Shown here piece after piece: positions 32,292 to 41,288 of a DNA stretch of 64,000 nt (positions are counted from its first letter, which is position 1; each line of letters starts with the position of its first letter). Made by a program: the position numbers and the translations under genes. The notes under the pieces were generated by a model. It was given only the letters and a program-made list of their open reading frames with translations. It searched no databases and was not told the origin of the DNA. The DNA comes from an uncultured Clostridia bacterium (GTDB lineage Bacteria > Bacillota > Clostridia > Oscillospirales > Ruminococcaceae): positions 353,897 to 417,896 of the forward strand of contig CANRNN010000001.1 of the NCBI GenBank assembly GCA_947632025.1, read 5' to 3'.

Positions 32292-35200
32292 CTAACCCCT
32301 AACCTCTAAAAGGAATCTTTCTATGATGTCAAGAACAGGTTCTCCATCACGGGCGACAACGATCCTTGCCCTTCCGACCGTGTCCAGACGCAGACGTTTT
32401 CCGAATGCTCTAGTCAGCGCCGATACCATCTGCATATCCGCCTTTGTCGGGTAGAAGCTTAATTCCTTGTTCTTCTCCGAAATTTCCTTGAAGTGATACC
32501 CCGACGCGATGTTGCGAAGCTTTGCCACCCTCACGAGATTCAGCACAGAATCGGGCGGGTCGCCGTAGCGGTCGATAAGCTCGTCGGTGATGTCCTGTGC
32601 GTCCTCGTCACCCGATATCCGCGCTATCTTCCGATAGCAGTCCACGCGCTGCGCCTGATTGGAGATGTAGTCCTCCGGTATAAAGGCGTTTATTCTTATA
32701 TCCATAAGGCAGTCCTCACGGGGGGCGACTTGTTCGCCGCGCTCCTCCCGCACTGCTTCATCAAGCAGCTGGAGATACATATCATACCCGACGTTTGCAA
32801 GATGACCGCTTTGGGACGCGCCGAGCAGGCTGCCCGCTCCCCTTATCTGGAGGTCGCGGAGCGCTATTCTGAAACCGCTGCCGAACTGCGTGAACTCCCG
32901 TATAGCGTCAAGGCGCTTCTGCGAGATCTCCGAAAGTGATTTTCCGGGCTTGAACGTAAAATAAGCATACGCGCGGCGGTTCGTTCTGCCAACTCTGCCG
33001 CGGAGCTGGTGAAGCTGCGCAAGACCCATCTTGTCCGCGTCCTCAATTATAAGCGTGTTGACATTCGGAACGTCCACGCCGGTTTCGATTATCGTCGTGC
33101 AGACGAGAACGTCAAGCTCTCCGTCAAGCAGCTGCCGCCAGACTTCAAGTATCTCGTCCTCGGACATTCTGCCGTGAGCGCAGGCTATTCTCGCTTCCGG
33201 AACGAGCGCCCTGACAGTTTCCGCGCAGCTGTAGATGGAATCAATGCGGTTGTGGATATAGTAGACCTGACCGTTTCTGCGAAGCTCTTTTCGTATAGCG
33301 GCAGCGACCACGCCCCAGTCGTGTTCCATAACGCAGGTTGCGACGGGCTGACGGTCCTGCGGCGGCTCGTCAAGGACACTCATATCCCGTATTCCCGACA
33401 TTGCCATATTGAGAGTACGCGGAATTGGCGTCGCGGAAAGTGAGAGGATATCCACCCCGTGGAAGCTCTCCTTGAACTTGTCCTTATGGGCGACACCGAA
33501 GCGCTGTTCTTCGTCGATTATGACAAGTCCAAGCTCTTTGAACTTCACGTCCTTCTGAATTATTCTGTGAGTGCCTATGACCATATCTATTCTGCCCGAC
33601 GCAAGACCTTTGAGTATCTCACGCTGCTCGGCGGGCGTCTTGTGTCGGGAAAGCAGCGCGATATTCACGGGGAAGCCCTCCATACGATCGCAGGCGGTGT
33701 GATAATGCTGCCACGCGAGGACTGTGGTGGGCGCTAAAAGGGCGCACTGCCGTCCGTCCTCGATACACTTGAAAGCGGCTCTGAGGGCGACTTCTGTTTT
33801 GCCGAATCCGACATCGCCGCACAATAGGCGCTCCATGGGCTGTTCGCGCTGCATATCGGCTTTTATCTCGTCGACGCAGCGCAGCTGGGAATCGGTTTCG
33901 ATATACGGGAAATGCGCCTCGAAATCCTCCTGCATAGAATCGTCCTGCGGAAAGGCGTGACCCTTGGACTTCATACGCTCGCCGTAGAGCTTGATAAGCT
34001 CGGCTGCCATTTCCTTTGCAGCGGCTTTGGCTTTGGCTTTGGACTTTGCCCACTGGTCGGAGCTTAACTTACTCAGGGGTACAGTGGACACGTCGCTGCT
34101 TCCGATATAGCGGGAGATCCTGTCAAGCTGTGTTACGGGAACGTTCAGCTCGTCGCCGCCCGCGTAGCGGATCTTGATATAATCCTGTGACGCGCCGCCG
34201 ATAGTCAGCTTGTGAACGCCGTCAAAAATACCTATCCCGTGGGCGTAGTGAACGACGAGATCCCCGACGGCGATATCTTCAAGGGAGCGTATCTCCTCAG
34301 CTTTTTTGCGCTTTGGGATCTTGCGCTTTTCGGCGTGAACGGCGGTATGCGTGAACACTGAAAATCCCTCGTGGTCGAAGCCCGCCGATAATGTCCCGCG
34401 GATAACGAGTATTTTTCCCTTTACGGGCTCACTCGGAGCGTCGGAATACTCCGCGTTGAAGCCGTCGGCGCAAAGGTCGCCCGCCAGATTTTTAGCGCCC
34501 TTTTCTGTTCCCGCAAAAACTACCGCCGAAGTTTTCTCTTTCGGGCGAAGCCGCAGCTCCTCTTCAAGAAACTTATATTCGCCGCCCCACGGAGCGTTCG
34601 TCACGGCGTTTCGAACAGAAACGACCGCGCCCAGTTCCTTTCCGCCGCCCCGCAAAAAGGAATCGAAATACACCCGCGTCCGCGAATCGAGCAGCGAGTT
34701 CATCTCGGATTTTGTAAGGCAAAAGCGGTCCAGACCCTTGCAGATGCGTCCATCTTCAAAAAGGACGTTCAGATCCTCGGTATGACGGACGGAGGATGCG
34801 CGCAGGCTCTCGCGTACAGCGGAATCCTCGCAGACAAAAACACGTTCGGCATAATCGAACACGGTCGCTTCGCTGTCATAACAAAGCGGGAAATATCTGT
34901 CAAGGCTTCCGGGCAGGCTTCCGCCGCGAATTTTTTCAGCGTCGTCCAGCAGGTCGGCTTTCACCTTTGCGGAACCTTTCGAGCGGAGTTTTCCCGCAAG
35001 CGCTTCTATCCTGTCGGCAAGCTCGTCGTTTCCCGAAAAAAGAGTTTCGGCTGCGGGGCAGATCTCTATTTCCTCAAGCTGCGCGGTACGGCGCTGAGAT
35101 TCTACCTCAAATACGGAAAGCGAATCCACCGCGTCGCCCCACAGCTCTATTCTGAACGGGTCGGGGCTGTTGGGCGGGAACACGTCGATTATGCCGCCGC

Positions 35201-35726
35201 GCACGGAAAATTGTCCCGTGCCCTCGGTCATATCCGAACGGGAATAGCCCGATGCGACAAGTTTCCCGACTAGCGCGTCGAGAGAGATCTCGTCGGAGAG
35301 TGCGAGCCTTACGATACGCTCGGAAAGATCCTTCGGCGGGAATGTTAGCTGTGCCGCTGCCGCTGCCGAGCAGACCACCGCTCCGCACTTCCCCGACGCA
35401 AGCTTCCAGAGGGCGGATATCCGCTTATGCTCGTACTCACGCGACACGGTTTCCGAGCCGTACAGGAACATCTCCTTTTCCGGGAACAGCAAAGCCTCTT
35501 CCCGTCCGAGCAGAGAATTTATATCCGACGTCAACTTAAGAGCTTCTACTTCGGTTTCGGCTATGACGAGAGTTTTTTGTCCGTTCAGAAGCGCCGAAAT
35601 GAAAAAAGCCTTGTGGATATGCGAAACTCCCGTAACAAGCGCGGGCAGGGGATTTTTCCCCGAAAGGTATTTTTCCAGACGCGCAAAGTCGGGATTTTGT
35701 TTTGCGGCGTTTTTGAAAAGCTCCAT
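32292..35726 (-). CDS. mfd: Transcription-repair coupling factor
   Basis: A 1144-residue DNA translocase that removes RNA polymerase stalled at lesions and recruits UvrA. The N-terminal UvrB-like part has VTGVSHIHKAF and SVRGGIIDVFPP. The RNA polymerase-interacting domain is near DLVVHYAHGIGIFDG. The SF2 motor shows motif I LLCGDVGFGKTEVAL, DEExQ box as IDEEQRFGV, and ALLSRHKTPAEQ. The TRG motif lies near RVGRTNRRAYAYF. Order pth then mfd on the minus strand, 42 nt apart, is common in Firmicutes. Confidence 0.97.
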   Translation of the reverse strand: MELFKNAAKQNPDFARLEKYLSGKNPLPALVTGVSHIHKAFFISALLNGQKTLVIAETEVEALKLTSDINSLLGREEALLFPEKEMFLYGSETVSREYEHKRISALWKLASGKCGAVVCSAAAAAQLTFPPKDLSERIVRLALSDEISLDALVGKLVASGYSRSDMTEGTGQFSVRGGIIDVFPPNSPDPFRIELWGDAVDSLSVFEVESQRRTAQLEEIEICPAAETLFSGNDELADRIEALAGKLRSKGSAKVKADLLDDAEKIRGGSLPGSLDRYFPLCYDSEATVFDYAERVFVCEDSAVRESLRASSVRHTEDLNVLFEDGRICKGLDRFCLTKSEMNSLLDSRTRVYFDSFLRGGGKELGAVVSVRNAVTNAPWGGEYKFLEEELRLRPKEKTSAVVFAGTEKGAKNLAGDLCADGFNAEYSDAPSEPVKGKILVIRGTLSAGFDHEGFSVFTHTAVHAEKRKIPKRKKAEEIRSLEDIAVGDLVVHYAHGIGIFDGVHKLTIGGASQDYIKIRYAGGDELNVPVTQLDRISRYIGSSDVSTVPLSKLSSDQWAKSKAKAKAAAKEMAAELIKLYGERMKSKGHAFPQDDSMQEDFEAHFPYIETDSQLRCVDEIKADMQREQPMERLLCGDVGFGKTEVALRAAFKCIEDGRQCALLAPTTVLAWQHYHTACDRMEGFPVNIALLSRHKTPAEQREILKGLASGRIDMVIGTHRIIQKDVKFKELGLVIIDEEQRFGVAHKDKFKESFHGVDILSLSATPIPRTLNMAMSGIRDMSVLDEPPQDRQPVATCVMEHDWGVVAAAIRKELRRNGQVYYIHNRIDSIYSCAETVRALVPEARIACAHGRMSEDEILEVWRQLLDGELDVLVCTTIIETGVDVPNVNTLIIEDADKMGLAQLHQLRGRVGRTNRRAYAYFTFKPGKSLSEISQKRLDAIREFTQFGSGFRIALRDLQIRGAGSLLGASQSGHLANVGYDMYLQLLDEAVREERGEQVAPREDCLMDIRINAFIPEDYISNQAQRVDCYRKIARISGDEDAQDITDELIDRYGDPPDSVLNLVRVAKLRNIASGYHFKEISEKNKELSFYPTKADMQMVSALTRAFGKRLRLDTVGRARIVVARDGEPVLDIIERFLLEVRG

Positions 35727-35767
35727 ATTTTCCTCCGATTTTCCGTTATCTGACCGAGGCGGGAGAT

Positions 35768-36394
35768 TCAGGAATTATATTTGTTCATTGCTTCTTCGGT
35801 TTTGCCCGCGACCATAAGCTCCAGTGCCGAAACGGCGTTATCCATACAGGCAAGAAGCTTGTCGCCGTCCTCTTTCTTAAAGTGACCGAGTACCCATTCG
35901 GCAAGGGGGTAATCCTTATGCGGCTTTGCGCCCACTCCCATTTTTATTCGCGGGAACATATCGCTTCCCGAAAGGTAAATTATGCTTTTTATGCCGTTAT
36001 GACCGCCGTCCGAGCCTTTTCGGCGTATGCGGAGGTGTCCCGGCTCCAGAGAGATGTCGTCGAAAATTATTATTGTCCGTTCGGGCGGGATTTTATAGAA
36101 ATTCATCGCTTCGACGACCGCCTCGCCGCTGTTGTTCATATACGTCGAGGGTTTCATGATAAGGCAGCGTTTTCCCGAAATTACGGCATCTGCCGTAAGT
36201 GACTTGAACCTCAGCTTTTTACATTCCACGCCGAGCTTTTCACAAAGGGTATCCACGGTCATAAAGCCGACGTTGTGTCGGGTGGAATCGTACTCTCTTC
36301 CGGGATTCCCCAAACCGCAGATAATAAATTCGACAGCGCCGACCGCTTCGGGCTGTTTGCTTTCAAGCTGCTTGAATATGTCAAAAATGGACAT
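35768..36394 (-). CDS. pth: Peptidyl-tRNA hydrolase
   Basis: A 208-residue esterase that frees tRNA from dropped-off peptidyl-tRNA. Core motifs are ICGLGNPGREYDSTRHNVGF (catalytic His in TRHNVGF), KPSTYMNNSGEAV, IIIFDDISLEPG (catalytic Asp region) and KGSDGGHNGIKSI. The first 20 residues (MSIFDIFKQLESKQPEAVGA) are an extension before the usual start. It leads the pth-mfd operon. A family C repeat pair lies directly upstream. Confidence 0.95.
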   Translation of the reverse strand: MSIFDIFKQLESKQPEAVGAVEFIICGLGNPGREYDSTRHNVGFMTVDTLCEKLGVECKKLRFKSLTADAVISGKRCLIMKPSTYMNNSGEAVVEAMNFYKIPPERTIIIFDDISLEPGHLRIRRKGSDGGHNGIKSIIYLSGSDMFPRIKMGVGAKPHKDYPLAEWVLGHFKKEDGDKLLACMDNAVSALELMVAGKTEEAMNKYNS

Positions 36395-36407
36395 TGGATA
36401 GCTCCTT

Positions 36408-36500
36408 TTAGATGTTAGAGATTAAGAGGTAAGAAATAAGATCAGCGCGTCAATTCTAATGCTCCTTTAACTCTAACCTCTTACCTCTAACTTCTTATTT
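36408..36500. repeat. Inverted pair of family C purine repeats
   Basis: TTAGAGATTAAGAGGTAAGAAA-like tract (36414-36439) mirrored by CTCTAACCTCTTACCTCTAA and TTCTTATTTCT (36470-36500). Same purine-strand phrase as at 26847-26878, 27238-27275 and 51562-51590. No gene. Confidence 0.7.
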
Positions 36501-36515
36501 CTACTACGCGAAAAC

Positions 36516-36539
36516 CCCTCTCCTTTTTCAAGGAGAGGG
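36516..36539 (-). terminator. Terminator after the SPFH partner gene
   Basis: CCCTCTCC (36516-36523) pairs with GGAGAGGG (36532-36539) around an 8-nt loop. On the minus strand the hairpin is followed by GGTTTTC; on the plus strand by TATTTTTAT, so it may work in both directions. Confidence 0.75.
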
Positions 36540-36567
36540 TATTTTTATGTCGAAAAGGTCACAAAAA

Positions 36568-37101
36568 TCACGCTATTTGCACCACGCGGCAATTTTCCGC
36601 GAGCGGGTGTTTTTCAAGAACGCTCTTGACAAGCTTTGCAATTTTCTTAAACGAATCCCCGTAAAAATACAGCGCGGTAAATTCGTTATGCTCGCGCCAG
36701 CTCCGAAGAATTCCATTTTCACCCAGAGCGTCACGAAGCTGTGCTATAAGGTCGTTTACGTCGTTGTTTTCGTAAACTTCGCCGGGCAGGTTTACGTCAA
36801 GATAGATCCCCATTCCCTCAAAACTTCCAACGGGAACTTTCTTTCCGTCGGTTTCAAGCTCAGAGCCTTTAGCGATATTGAGGTGGTTTACATAGTCTGT
36901 GAACCGCTCGAACGCGTCGTCGTTACCCGAAAACTCTATATCAATATCGCAGGACTTTATCTCGCCGTTTTTCTCCATAAGCGTCCCGCCGCCCGTGATT
37001 TCGCCGAGATCGTGAGCCTTCAAAGCCTCGTTTATCGTGTCTTCAAGCACAAAACGGTGCTTCGGCTGGAGCCTTTCGTTCAGATGCAGACAAATAAACA
37101 T
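36568..37101 (-). CDS. Hypothetical protein paired with SPFH gene
   Basis: A 177-residue soluble acidic protein that I do not recognise. It shows an alternating alpha/beta pattern and no signal peptide or membrane helix; the phrase ALKAHDLGEITGGGTLM followed by IKSCDIDIEF and a C-terminal ALYFYGDSFKKIAKL suggests two ferredoxin-like repeats, but this is impression only. It starts 9 nt after the SPFH gene stop and ends at a terminator, so both form one transcription unit. It may assist the SPFH protein or simply be co-expressed. Confidence 0.6.
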   Translation of the reverse strand: MFICLHLNERLQPKHRFVLEDTINEALKAHDLGEITGGGTLMEKNGEIKSCDIDIEFSGNDDAFERFTDYVNHLNIAKGSELETDGKKVPVGSFEGMGIYLDVNLPGEVYENNDVNDLIAQLRDALGENGILRSWREHNEFTALYFYGDSFKKIAKLVKSVLEKHPLAENCRVVQIA

Positions 37102-37110
37102 AAATTCACA

Positions 37111-38445
37111 TCAGATGATGTCGTCCGCGTCGAACGGATCACCGCATTCGGGACAGAATTTCGGCGGATTGGTGGGGTCTTCGGGTTCCCAGCCGCACTT
37201 GTCGCACTTGTAAAGAGGTACGCCCGCAGGTTTTGCCTTACCGCAGTCGGTACAGAATTTTCCCGTATTTGACGCGCCGCAGGAGCAAGTCCACGAGCCG
37301 CCCTTTTCGGGCTTTTTCGCGCCGCAGCCTGTGCAGAACTTTCCGGTATTCACCGCTCCGCAGGAGCATTTCCACGAACCTGCCGTGGGAGCAGCGTTAT
37401 TCGCCTGTGCCTGTGCTTGCGCTGCCTGAGCCTGATTTGCAGCAGCCATATTAAACAAGCTGCCCGCGTTTATGCCGCCCGCCTGCTGAGCCATATTCAT
37501 TCCGAAAAAGCCCATAGCGGCACCGCCGGCATTGGAAGCTGCCGCTTTCATAGCCTCGCCCTGAGCCTGAGTAAGATGTGCGGCTGCCATTCCGGGGTCA
37601 CGCATAACGGCTGTTTTCTGAAGATCCTTGATAAGATCCTCGTCCTCTTTCGAGAGCGAAACGGGGTTCATTCCGAACGAGCAGATAGTTATTCCGCGAA
37701 GGTCGCCCCATTTTTTGGAAAGCACTTCGTTCAGAGCGTCGCAGATCTCCATTGTATGCGACGGAAGGGCGCTCGGACGCACTCCCATATCGGAGATTTT
37801 TCCCAAAGCGGGCTGAAGCGCCGAAACTATTTCTGTTCTGAGCATACTGTCGAGCTTATCGGTGGTGTAGACGCCGCTGAAATTCCCGCAGACATTTGTA
37901 TAGAAAAGCACGGGGTTTGCGATCTTATAGGAATACTCGCCGTTGCAGCGCAGTGAAACGTCCACATCAAGTCCGATATTCTTATCGAAGACTCTGAACG
38001 GCACGGGCGTAGCCGTCCCGTAACGGCAGCCCATAACTTCCTTGGTGTTGATATAATACACCCTCTGGTCTGCTGCCGCCTGACCGCCGAACGTAAAGCG
38101 CTTGCCTATTTCCTTGAACGTATTCATAATAGCGTCGCCCAGATCTCCGCTGAAAATGCTGGGCTGTGTCGAACTGTCGAACACGAATTCGCCGGCTTCG
38201 GCGCAGACTTCCGCCACCTTGCCGCCGTCGACGATAAGTGCGCACTGACCCTCGTTGACGCTGATTATAGAGCCGTTTGTGATGACGTTATCCGAGCCGT
38301 TGGTATTCGAGGACTTTCCGCTGACCTTTTTCACGCCGCGAACGGCAAGCGTCGACGAATTCATAGCGTCAGCGTAGAAATACTCTCTCCACGCGTCGCC
38401 CAACGCGCCCTTAAGCGCACCGATACCCGCTTTCAATAATCCCAT
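37111..38445 (-). CDS. SPFH-domain protein with three C-terminal zinc ribbons (YdjI-like)
   Basis: A 444-residue protein. The N-terminal 300 residues form an SPFH/virion-core-like domain (SIISVNEGQCALIVDGG, FVFDSSTQPSIF, ISDMGVRPSALP). An Ala/Gln-rich linker (QAAQAQAQANNAA) leads to three Cys4 ribbons: CSCGAVNTGKFCTGCG, CSCGASNTGKFCTDCG and CDKCGWEP...CPECGDP. The first two are near-identical, showing internal duplication. B. subtilis YdjI is the nearest named relative and has been tied to phage-shock-like membrane stress. AAAGGAG lies 9 nt before the ATG. Confidence 0.85.
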   Translation of the reverse strand: MGLLKAGIGALKGALGDAWREYFYADAMNSSTLAVRGVKKVSGKSSNTNGSDNVITNGSIISVNEGQCALIVDGGKVAEVCAEAGEFVFDSSTQPSIFSGDLGDAIMNTFKEIGKRFTFGGQAAADQRVYYINTKEVMGCRYGTATPVPFRVFDKNIGLDVDVSLRCNGEYSYKIANPVLFYTNVCGNFSGVYTTDKLDSMLRTEIVSALQPALGKISDMGVRPSALPSHTMEICDALNEVLSKKWGDLRGITICSFGMNPVSLSKEDEDLIKDLQKTAVMRDPGMAAAHLTQAQGEAMKAAASNAGGAAMGFFGMNMAQQAGGINAGSLFNMAAANQAQAAQAQAQANNAAPTAGSWKCSCGAVNTGKFCTGCGAKKPEKGGSWTCSCGASNTGKFCTDCGKAKPAGVPLYKCDKCGWEPEDPTNPPKFCPECGDPFDADDII

Positions 38446-38490
38446 GGTAATAATCTCCTTTTATGTAGAATTTGTTTATTGAACAACCGA

Positions 38491-38772
38491 TCAAAAACTG
38501 AGGTCTGAATGACTTCCTGTACGGACAAGGGACAACACCAAAGTATTGTCGACTATCTGATATACAAGAAGCCAATCAGGTTGGATATGACATTCTCTGT
38601 ATCCGCTCCAGTTTCCCGTCAAAGCGTGATCCTTGTTGTTTTCGGGCAAACGCATACCGTTTTGAAGCTTTTCAACTACGGCATTGAGAAGAGAAATATC
38701 ATAATTTCTTTTGACCAGACGTTTATAGTCTTTCTTGAAAGACGATGTGATAACAAGTTTATATTTCCCCAT
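38491..38772 (-). CDS. YafQ/RelE-type toxin (mRNA endonuclease)
   Basis: A 93-residue basic protein: YKLVITSSFKKDYKRLVKR at the start, HALTGNWSGYRECHIQPDWL in the middle and LVLSLVRTGSHSDLSF at the end. This is the ParE/RelE fold with the YafQ signature residues: His in HALTG, His/Asp in CHIQPDWLL, and the terminal TGSHSDL with His and a preceding Gly. YafQ cuts mRNA in the ribosomal A site. The ATG at 38772 lies inside the antitoxin end (14-nt overlap), as normal for such pairs. Confidence 0.88.
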   Translation of the reverse strand: MGKYKLVITSSFKKDYKRLVKRNYDISLLNAVVEKLQNGMRLPENNKDHALTGNWSGYRECHIQPDWLLVYQIVDNTLVLSLVRTGSHSDLSF

Positions 38773-38965
38773 CGTCCTCTTCGCTTTCCATCTCGCGCAT
38801 AAACTCTCCGAAATTTTCGTAGTGTTTTGCTTCGGGGTCATTTACAAGCCTTTCGCTTTCCATTCTGGCAATAGTGTTCTCATCGGCAAACAGCTTTATG
38901 AACTCCACAAGCTTTTTTTCCGACAGCGATGCTAAAACGCTTACGGCATAATCTCTTGTACTCAT
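38759..38965 (-). CDS. Antitoxin partner of the YafQ-type toxin
   Basis: A 68-residue acidic protein, MSTRDYAVSVLASLSEKKL at the N-terminus and a C-terminal tail FGEFMREMESEEDDGEI rich in Glu/Asp that would wrap the toxin. Position directly before and overlapping the toxin identifies it as the antitoxin. The N-terminus does not look like classical RelB/DinJ, so its DNA-binding family is unclear. AGGTGG lies 5 nt before the ATG at 38965; the GTG three codons earlier is less likely. Confidence 0.78.
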   Translation of the reverse strand: MSTRDYAVSVLASLSEKKLVEFIKLFADENTIARMESERLVNDPEAKHYENFGEFMREMESEEDDGEI

Positions 38966-38998
38966 AAATACCACCTGTTCCTATAAAATACTACTTAC

Positions 38999-39027
38999 AT
39001 TCTAACACAAAAAACCGCTTTTGTCAA
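38999..39027 (-). promoter_or_regulatory. Promoter of the toxin-antitoxin pair
   Basis: On the minus strand TTGACA (39027-39022), 17-bp spacer, TAGAAT (39004-38999), about 35 nt before the antitoxin ATG. Autorepression by the pair would be expected at this site. Confidence 0.75.
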
Positions 39028-39034
39028 TAGCAAT

Positions 39035-39367
39035 TCACAGCCGTTCAACCTTATAATAATACTTGTAGAGCTTCTGAACAGAATTTTCCAGAAAATAGTA
39101 ATGCTTGATATACGGCACCAACAAAACCAGAAACATCACCGTCAGCACCAGAAGCCCCGTCTGACGCGTCGTAAAGTACATAAACAGCCCCAGCAGAAAA
39201 AACACCGCAAACGACATTGTCACTATCAGATGTATAAGCCGCTCGTGACTGTAAAAGCCTATCCGGCGAAGCAGCTCCTCACGCAGCTTCAAAAGCTCGC
39301 TTTCCGTATGCTCCGCCGAAAAAAAGCCCTCAAGGTACTCCAGATACTCCCGTATTTCTTTAGTCAT
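39035..39367 (-). CDS. Small two-helix membrane protein
   Basis: A 110-residue protein of unknown function. An acidic helical N-terminus (EYLEYLEGFFSAEHTESEL) is followed by two membrane helices (about residues 44-63 and 68-86) joined by TTRQTG, and a basic-aromatic tail LYKYYYKVERL. Its ATG overlaps the end of the ABC-F gene by 8 nt, so it is translated with it and closes that operon. Confidence 0.65.
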   Translation of the reverse strand: MTKEIREYLEYLEGFFSAEHTESELLKLREELLRRIGFYSHERLIHLIVTMSFAVFFLLGLFMYFTTRQTGLLVLTVMFLVLLVPYIKHYYFLENSVQKLYKYYYKVERL

Positions 39368-41288
39368 CGGCGTTTTCCTCCAATGCTCCGAGAGCGCTCT
39401 CGGCGGCTTCCCAACGTTCCATTGCCGACTCTTGAGCCGAACGCAGGCGTTCTATCTCCTCCGAAAGCTCTATAGCGCGCTTGTAATCCGCAAGCCCCGA
39501 CAGCTCCTCGGTCTTTGCGGCAATTTCCCCGTCAAGACGTTCTATCTCCTCCTCCGCTCGCTTTGAAGCGGTCGTAAGGCGGCGTTTTTCTGATTCGCGG
39601 GCTTTACGGCGCTTATAATCGTTATCGCCTGCGGGGAGATTTTCGCCCTCGGATTTTTTGGAGGGTCTTTCCGTCTGACGCGCGGAACGCTCCTGTTTTT
39701 TCTCGATATAGTAATCATAGTTTCCGAGGTAGTTCTCCGCCCCGTTTTCCGTAAGCTCGCAGACCCTGTCGGCAAGACGGTTTATAAGATATCTGTCGTG
39801 TGAAATAACCAGCAGCGTTCCGTCATAATCGGAAAGGGCGTTTTCAAGCGCTTCTCTTGACGCTATATCCAGATGGTTCGTCGGTTCGTCCAGCAGCAGG
39901 AAATTCGCTTCCGAAAGCATAAGTTTCAGCAGCGCGACCCTTGCGCGCTCTCCTCCCGAAAGCTCCGATATTTTCTTGTAAACATCGTCGCCCTTGAAAA
40001 GGAACGCTGCCAGTGCCGAACGCACCTTTGTTTCGGTCATTTTCGGGTACTCGTCCCAAACCTCGTCTATTGCAGTTTTTGAAAGCGTCAGACCCTGCTG
40101 TGCCTGATCGAAGTAGCCGACCTTTACTCTCGTGCCGAGTCGGAAACTGCCGCCCGACGCGCTGTATTGTCCCATAAGGATACGGAACAGCGACGTTTTG
40201 CCGCAGCCGTTCGAGCCTATGATAAACACCCGCTCGCCTTTTTTAACGCTTAAACTGACCCCGTGGAAAAGCTCTCTCCCGTCGAATTCCAGACGAAGAT
40301 TTTCAGCATCAAGAACGTCATTTCCGCAGCCGTCACCGCACCTGAAACTGAATTTAATAGCGTCGGGAGCATCCTCCGGCTTTTCGAGAGTTTCCTCTAT
40401 ACGGGCTATCTCCTTTTCCTTAGACGCAGCCGTGACATAGTTTCTGGCTTGATTCCAACGCTTTTGCTGTGCGATTATCCCCTCGATACGGGAAATTTCC
40501 CGTGTTTTTTCCTCATAGACCTTGCGGCGGCGTGCGTCGGCTTCAGCCTTAAGCGCGAGGTAGCGCGTATAGTTTCCCTTATAGCTTGTTACATGGGAGT
40601 TTTCAAGCTCTATCGTCCGTTCTGTGACTTTATCAAGAAAATATCGGTCATGCGACACGACGATATAAGCTCCCTTATACTCGGTAAGGAATTTTTCCAG
40701 CCACTCAACGGACTTTATATCGAGGTGGTTCGTCGGCTCGTCAAGAAGCAGCAGACCCGCGTCGGAAAGCAGCAGCTTCGCCAGCTGCAGCTTGCTTCTC
40801 TGACCGCCCGACAGCGACATGACCGGTATCCTCAGCTCCTCCTCCGAGAAACCCAGACCGGACAGCGCCGCCGCTGTGCGGCTTTTATAGGTAAGTCCGC
40901 CCGAACGCTCGAAGCTCTCACGAAGGCGCATCTGTCGGTCTAAAAGCTCCTCCGAACAGCTGCCCGCATCTATTTTGTCGTTAAGCTCCTCAAGCTCCAG
41001 CTCCTGTTCCTCAAGCGCGGAAAACAGCGTAAGCGTTTCGTCCAGCAGCGTCCTTTCCGACCCCTCGCACGCGAACTGTTCCATTGTTCCGAGTACGCCG
41101 CTGCGTGTGACTGTTCCCGAATCGGGCTGTATTTCATCTTTGATTATTTTAAGCAGCGTGGTCTTTCCCGAACCGTTCACCCCGACGAAGCCTATCCGCT
41201 CGCCTGCTCCGACCTCGAATGAAACTCCCGAAAAAAGTGTTCTCTCCGCAAACGACAGCGAAACCGAGGCTACATCAAGAACGCTCAT
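39360..41288 (-). CDS. ABC-F family ATPase
   Basis: A 642-residue soluble protein with two ABC cassettes and no membrane domain. First cassette: GVNGSGKTTLLK, LSGGQRSKLQLA, LLLLDEPTNHLD; second: GSNGCGKTSLFR, LSGGERARVALL, FLLLDEPTNHLD. The linker between (about residues 235-310, Arg/Lys-rich with KTREISRIEGIIAQQKRW) is the P-site tRNA interaction arm, and a coiled-coil C-terminus follows (from about 530). Members act on the ribosome, as translation factors or antibiotic protection proteins; this Uup/YdiF-like layout suggests a housekeeping role. The ATG at 41288 overlaps the preceding gene by 14 nt. Confidence 0.9.
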   Translation of the reverse strand: MSVLDVASVSLSFAERTLFSGVSFEVGAGERIGFVGVNGSGKTTLLKIIKDEIQPDSGTVTRSGVLGTMEQFACEGSERTLLDETLTLFSALEEQELELEELNDKIDAGSCSEELLDRQMRLRESFERSGGLTYKSRTAAALSGLGFSEEELRIPVMSLSGGQRSKLQLAKLLLSDAGLLLLDEPTNHLDIKSVEWLEKFLTEYKGAYIVVSHDRYFLDKVTERTIELENSHVTSYKGNYTRYLALKAEADARRRKVYEEKTREISRIEGIIAQQKRWNQARNYVTAASKEKEIARIEETLEKPEDAPDAIKFSFRCGDGCGNDVLDAENLRLEFDGRELFHGVSLSVKKGERVFIIGSNGCGKTSLFRILMGQYSASGGSFRLGTRVKVGYFDQAQQGLTLSKTAIDEVWDEYPKMTETKVRSALAAFLFKGDDVYKKISELSGGERARVALLKLMLSEANFLLLDEPTNHLDIASREALENALSDYDGTLLVISHDRYLINRLADRVCELTENGAENYLGNYDYYIEKKQERSARQTERPSKKSEGENLPAGDNDYKRRKARESEKRRLTTASKRAEEEIERLDGEIAAKTEELSGLADYKRAIELSEEIERLRSAQESAMERWEAAESALGALEENADD

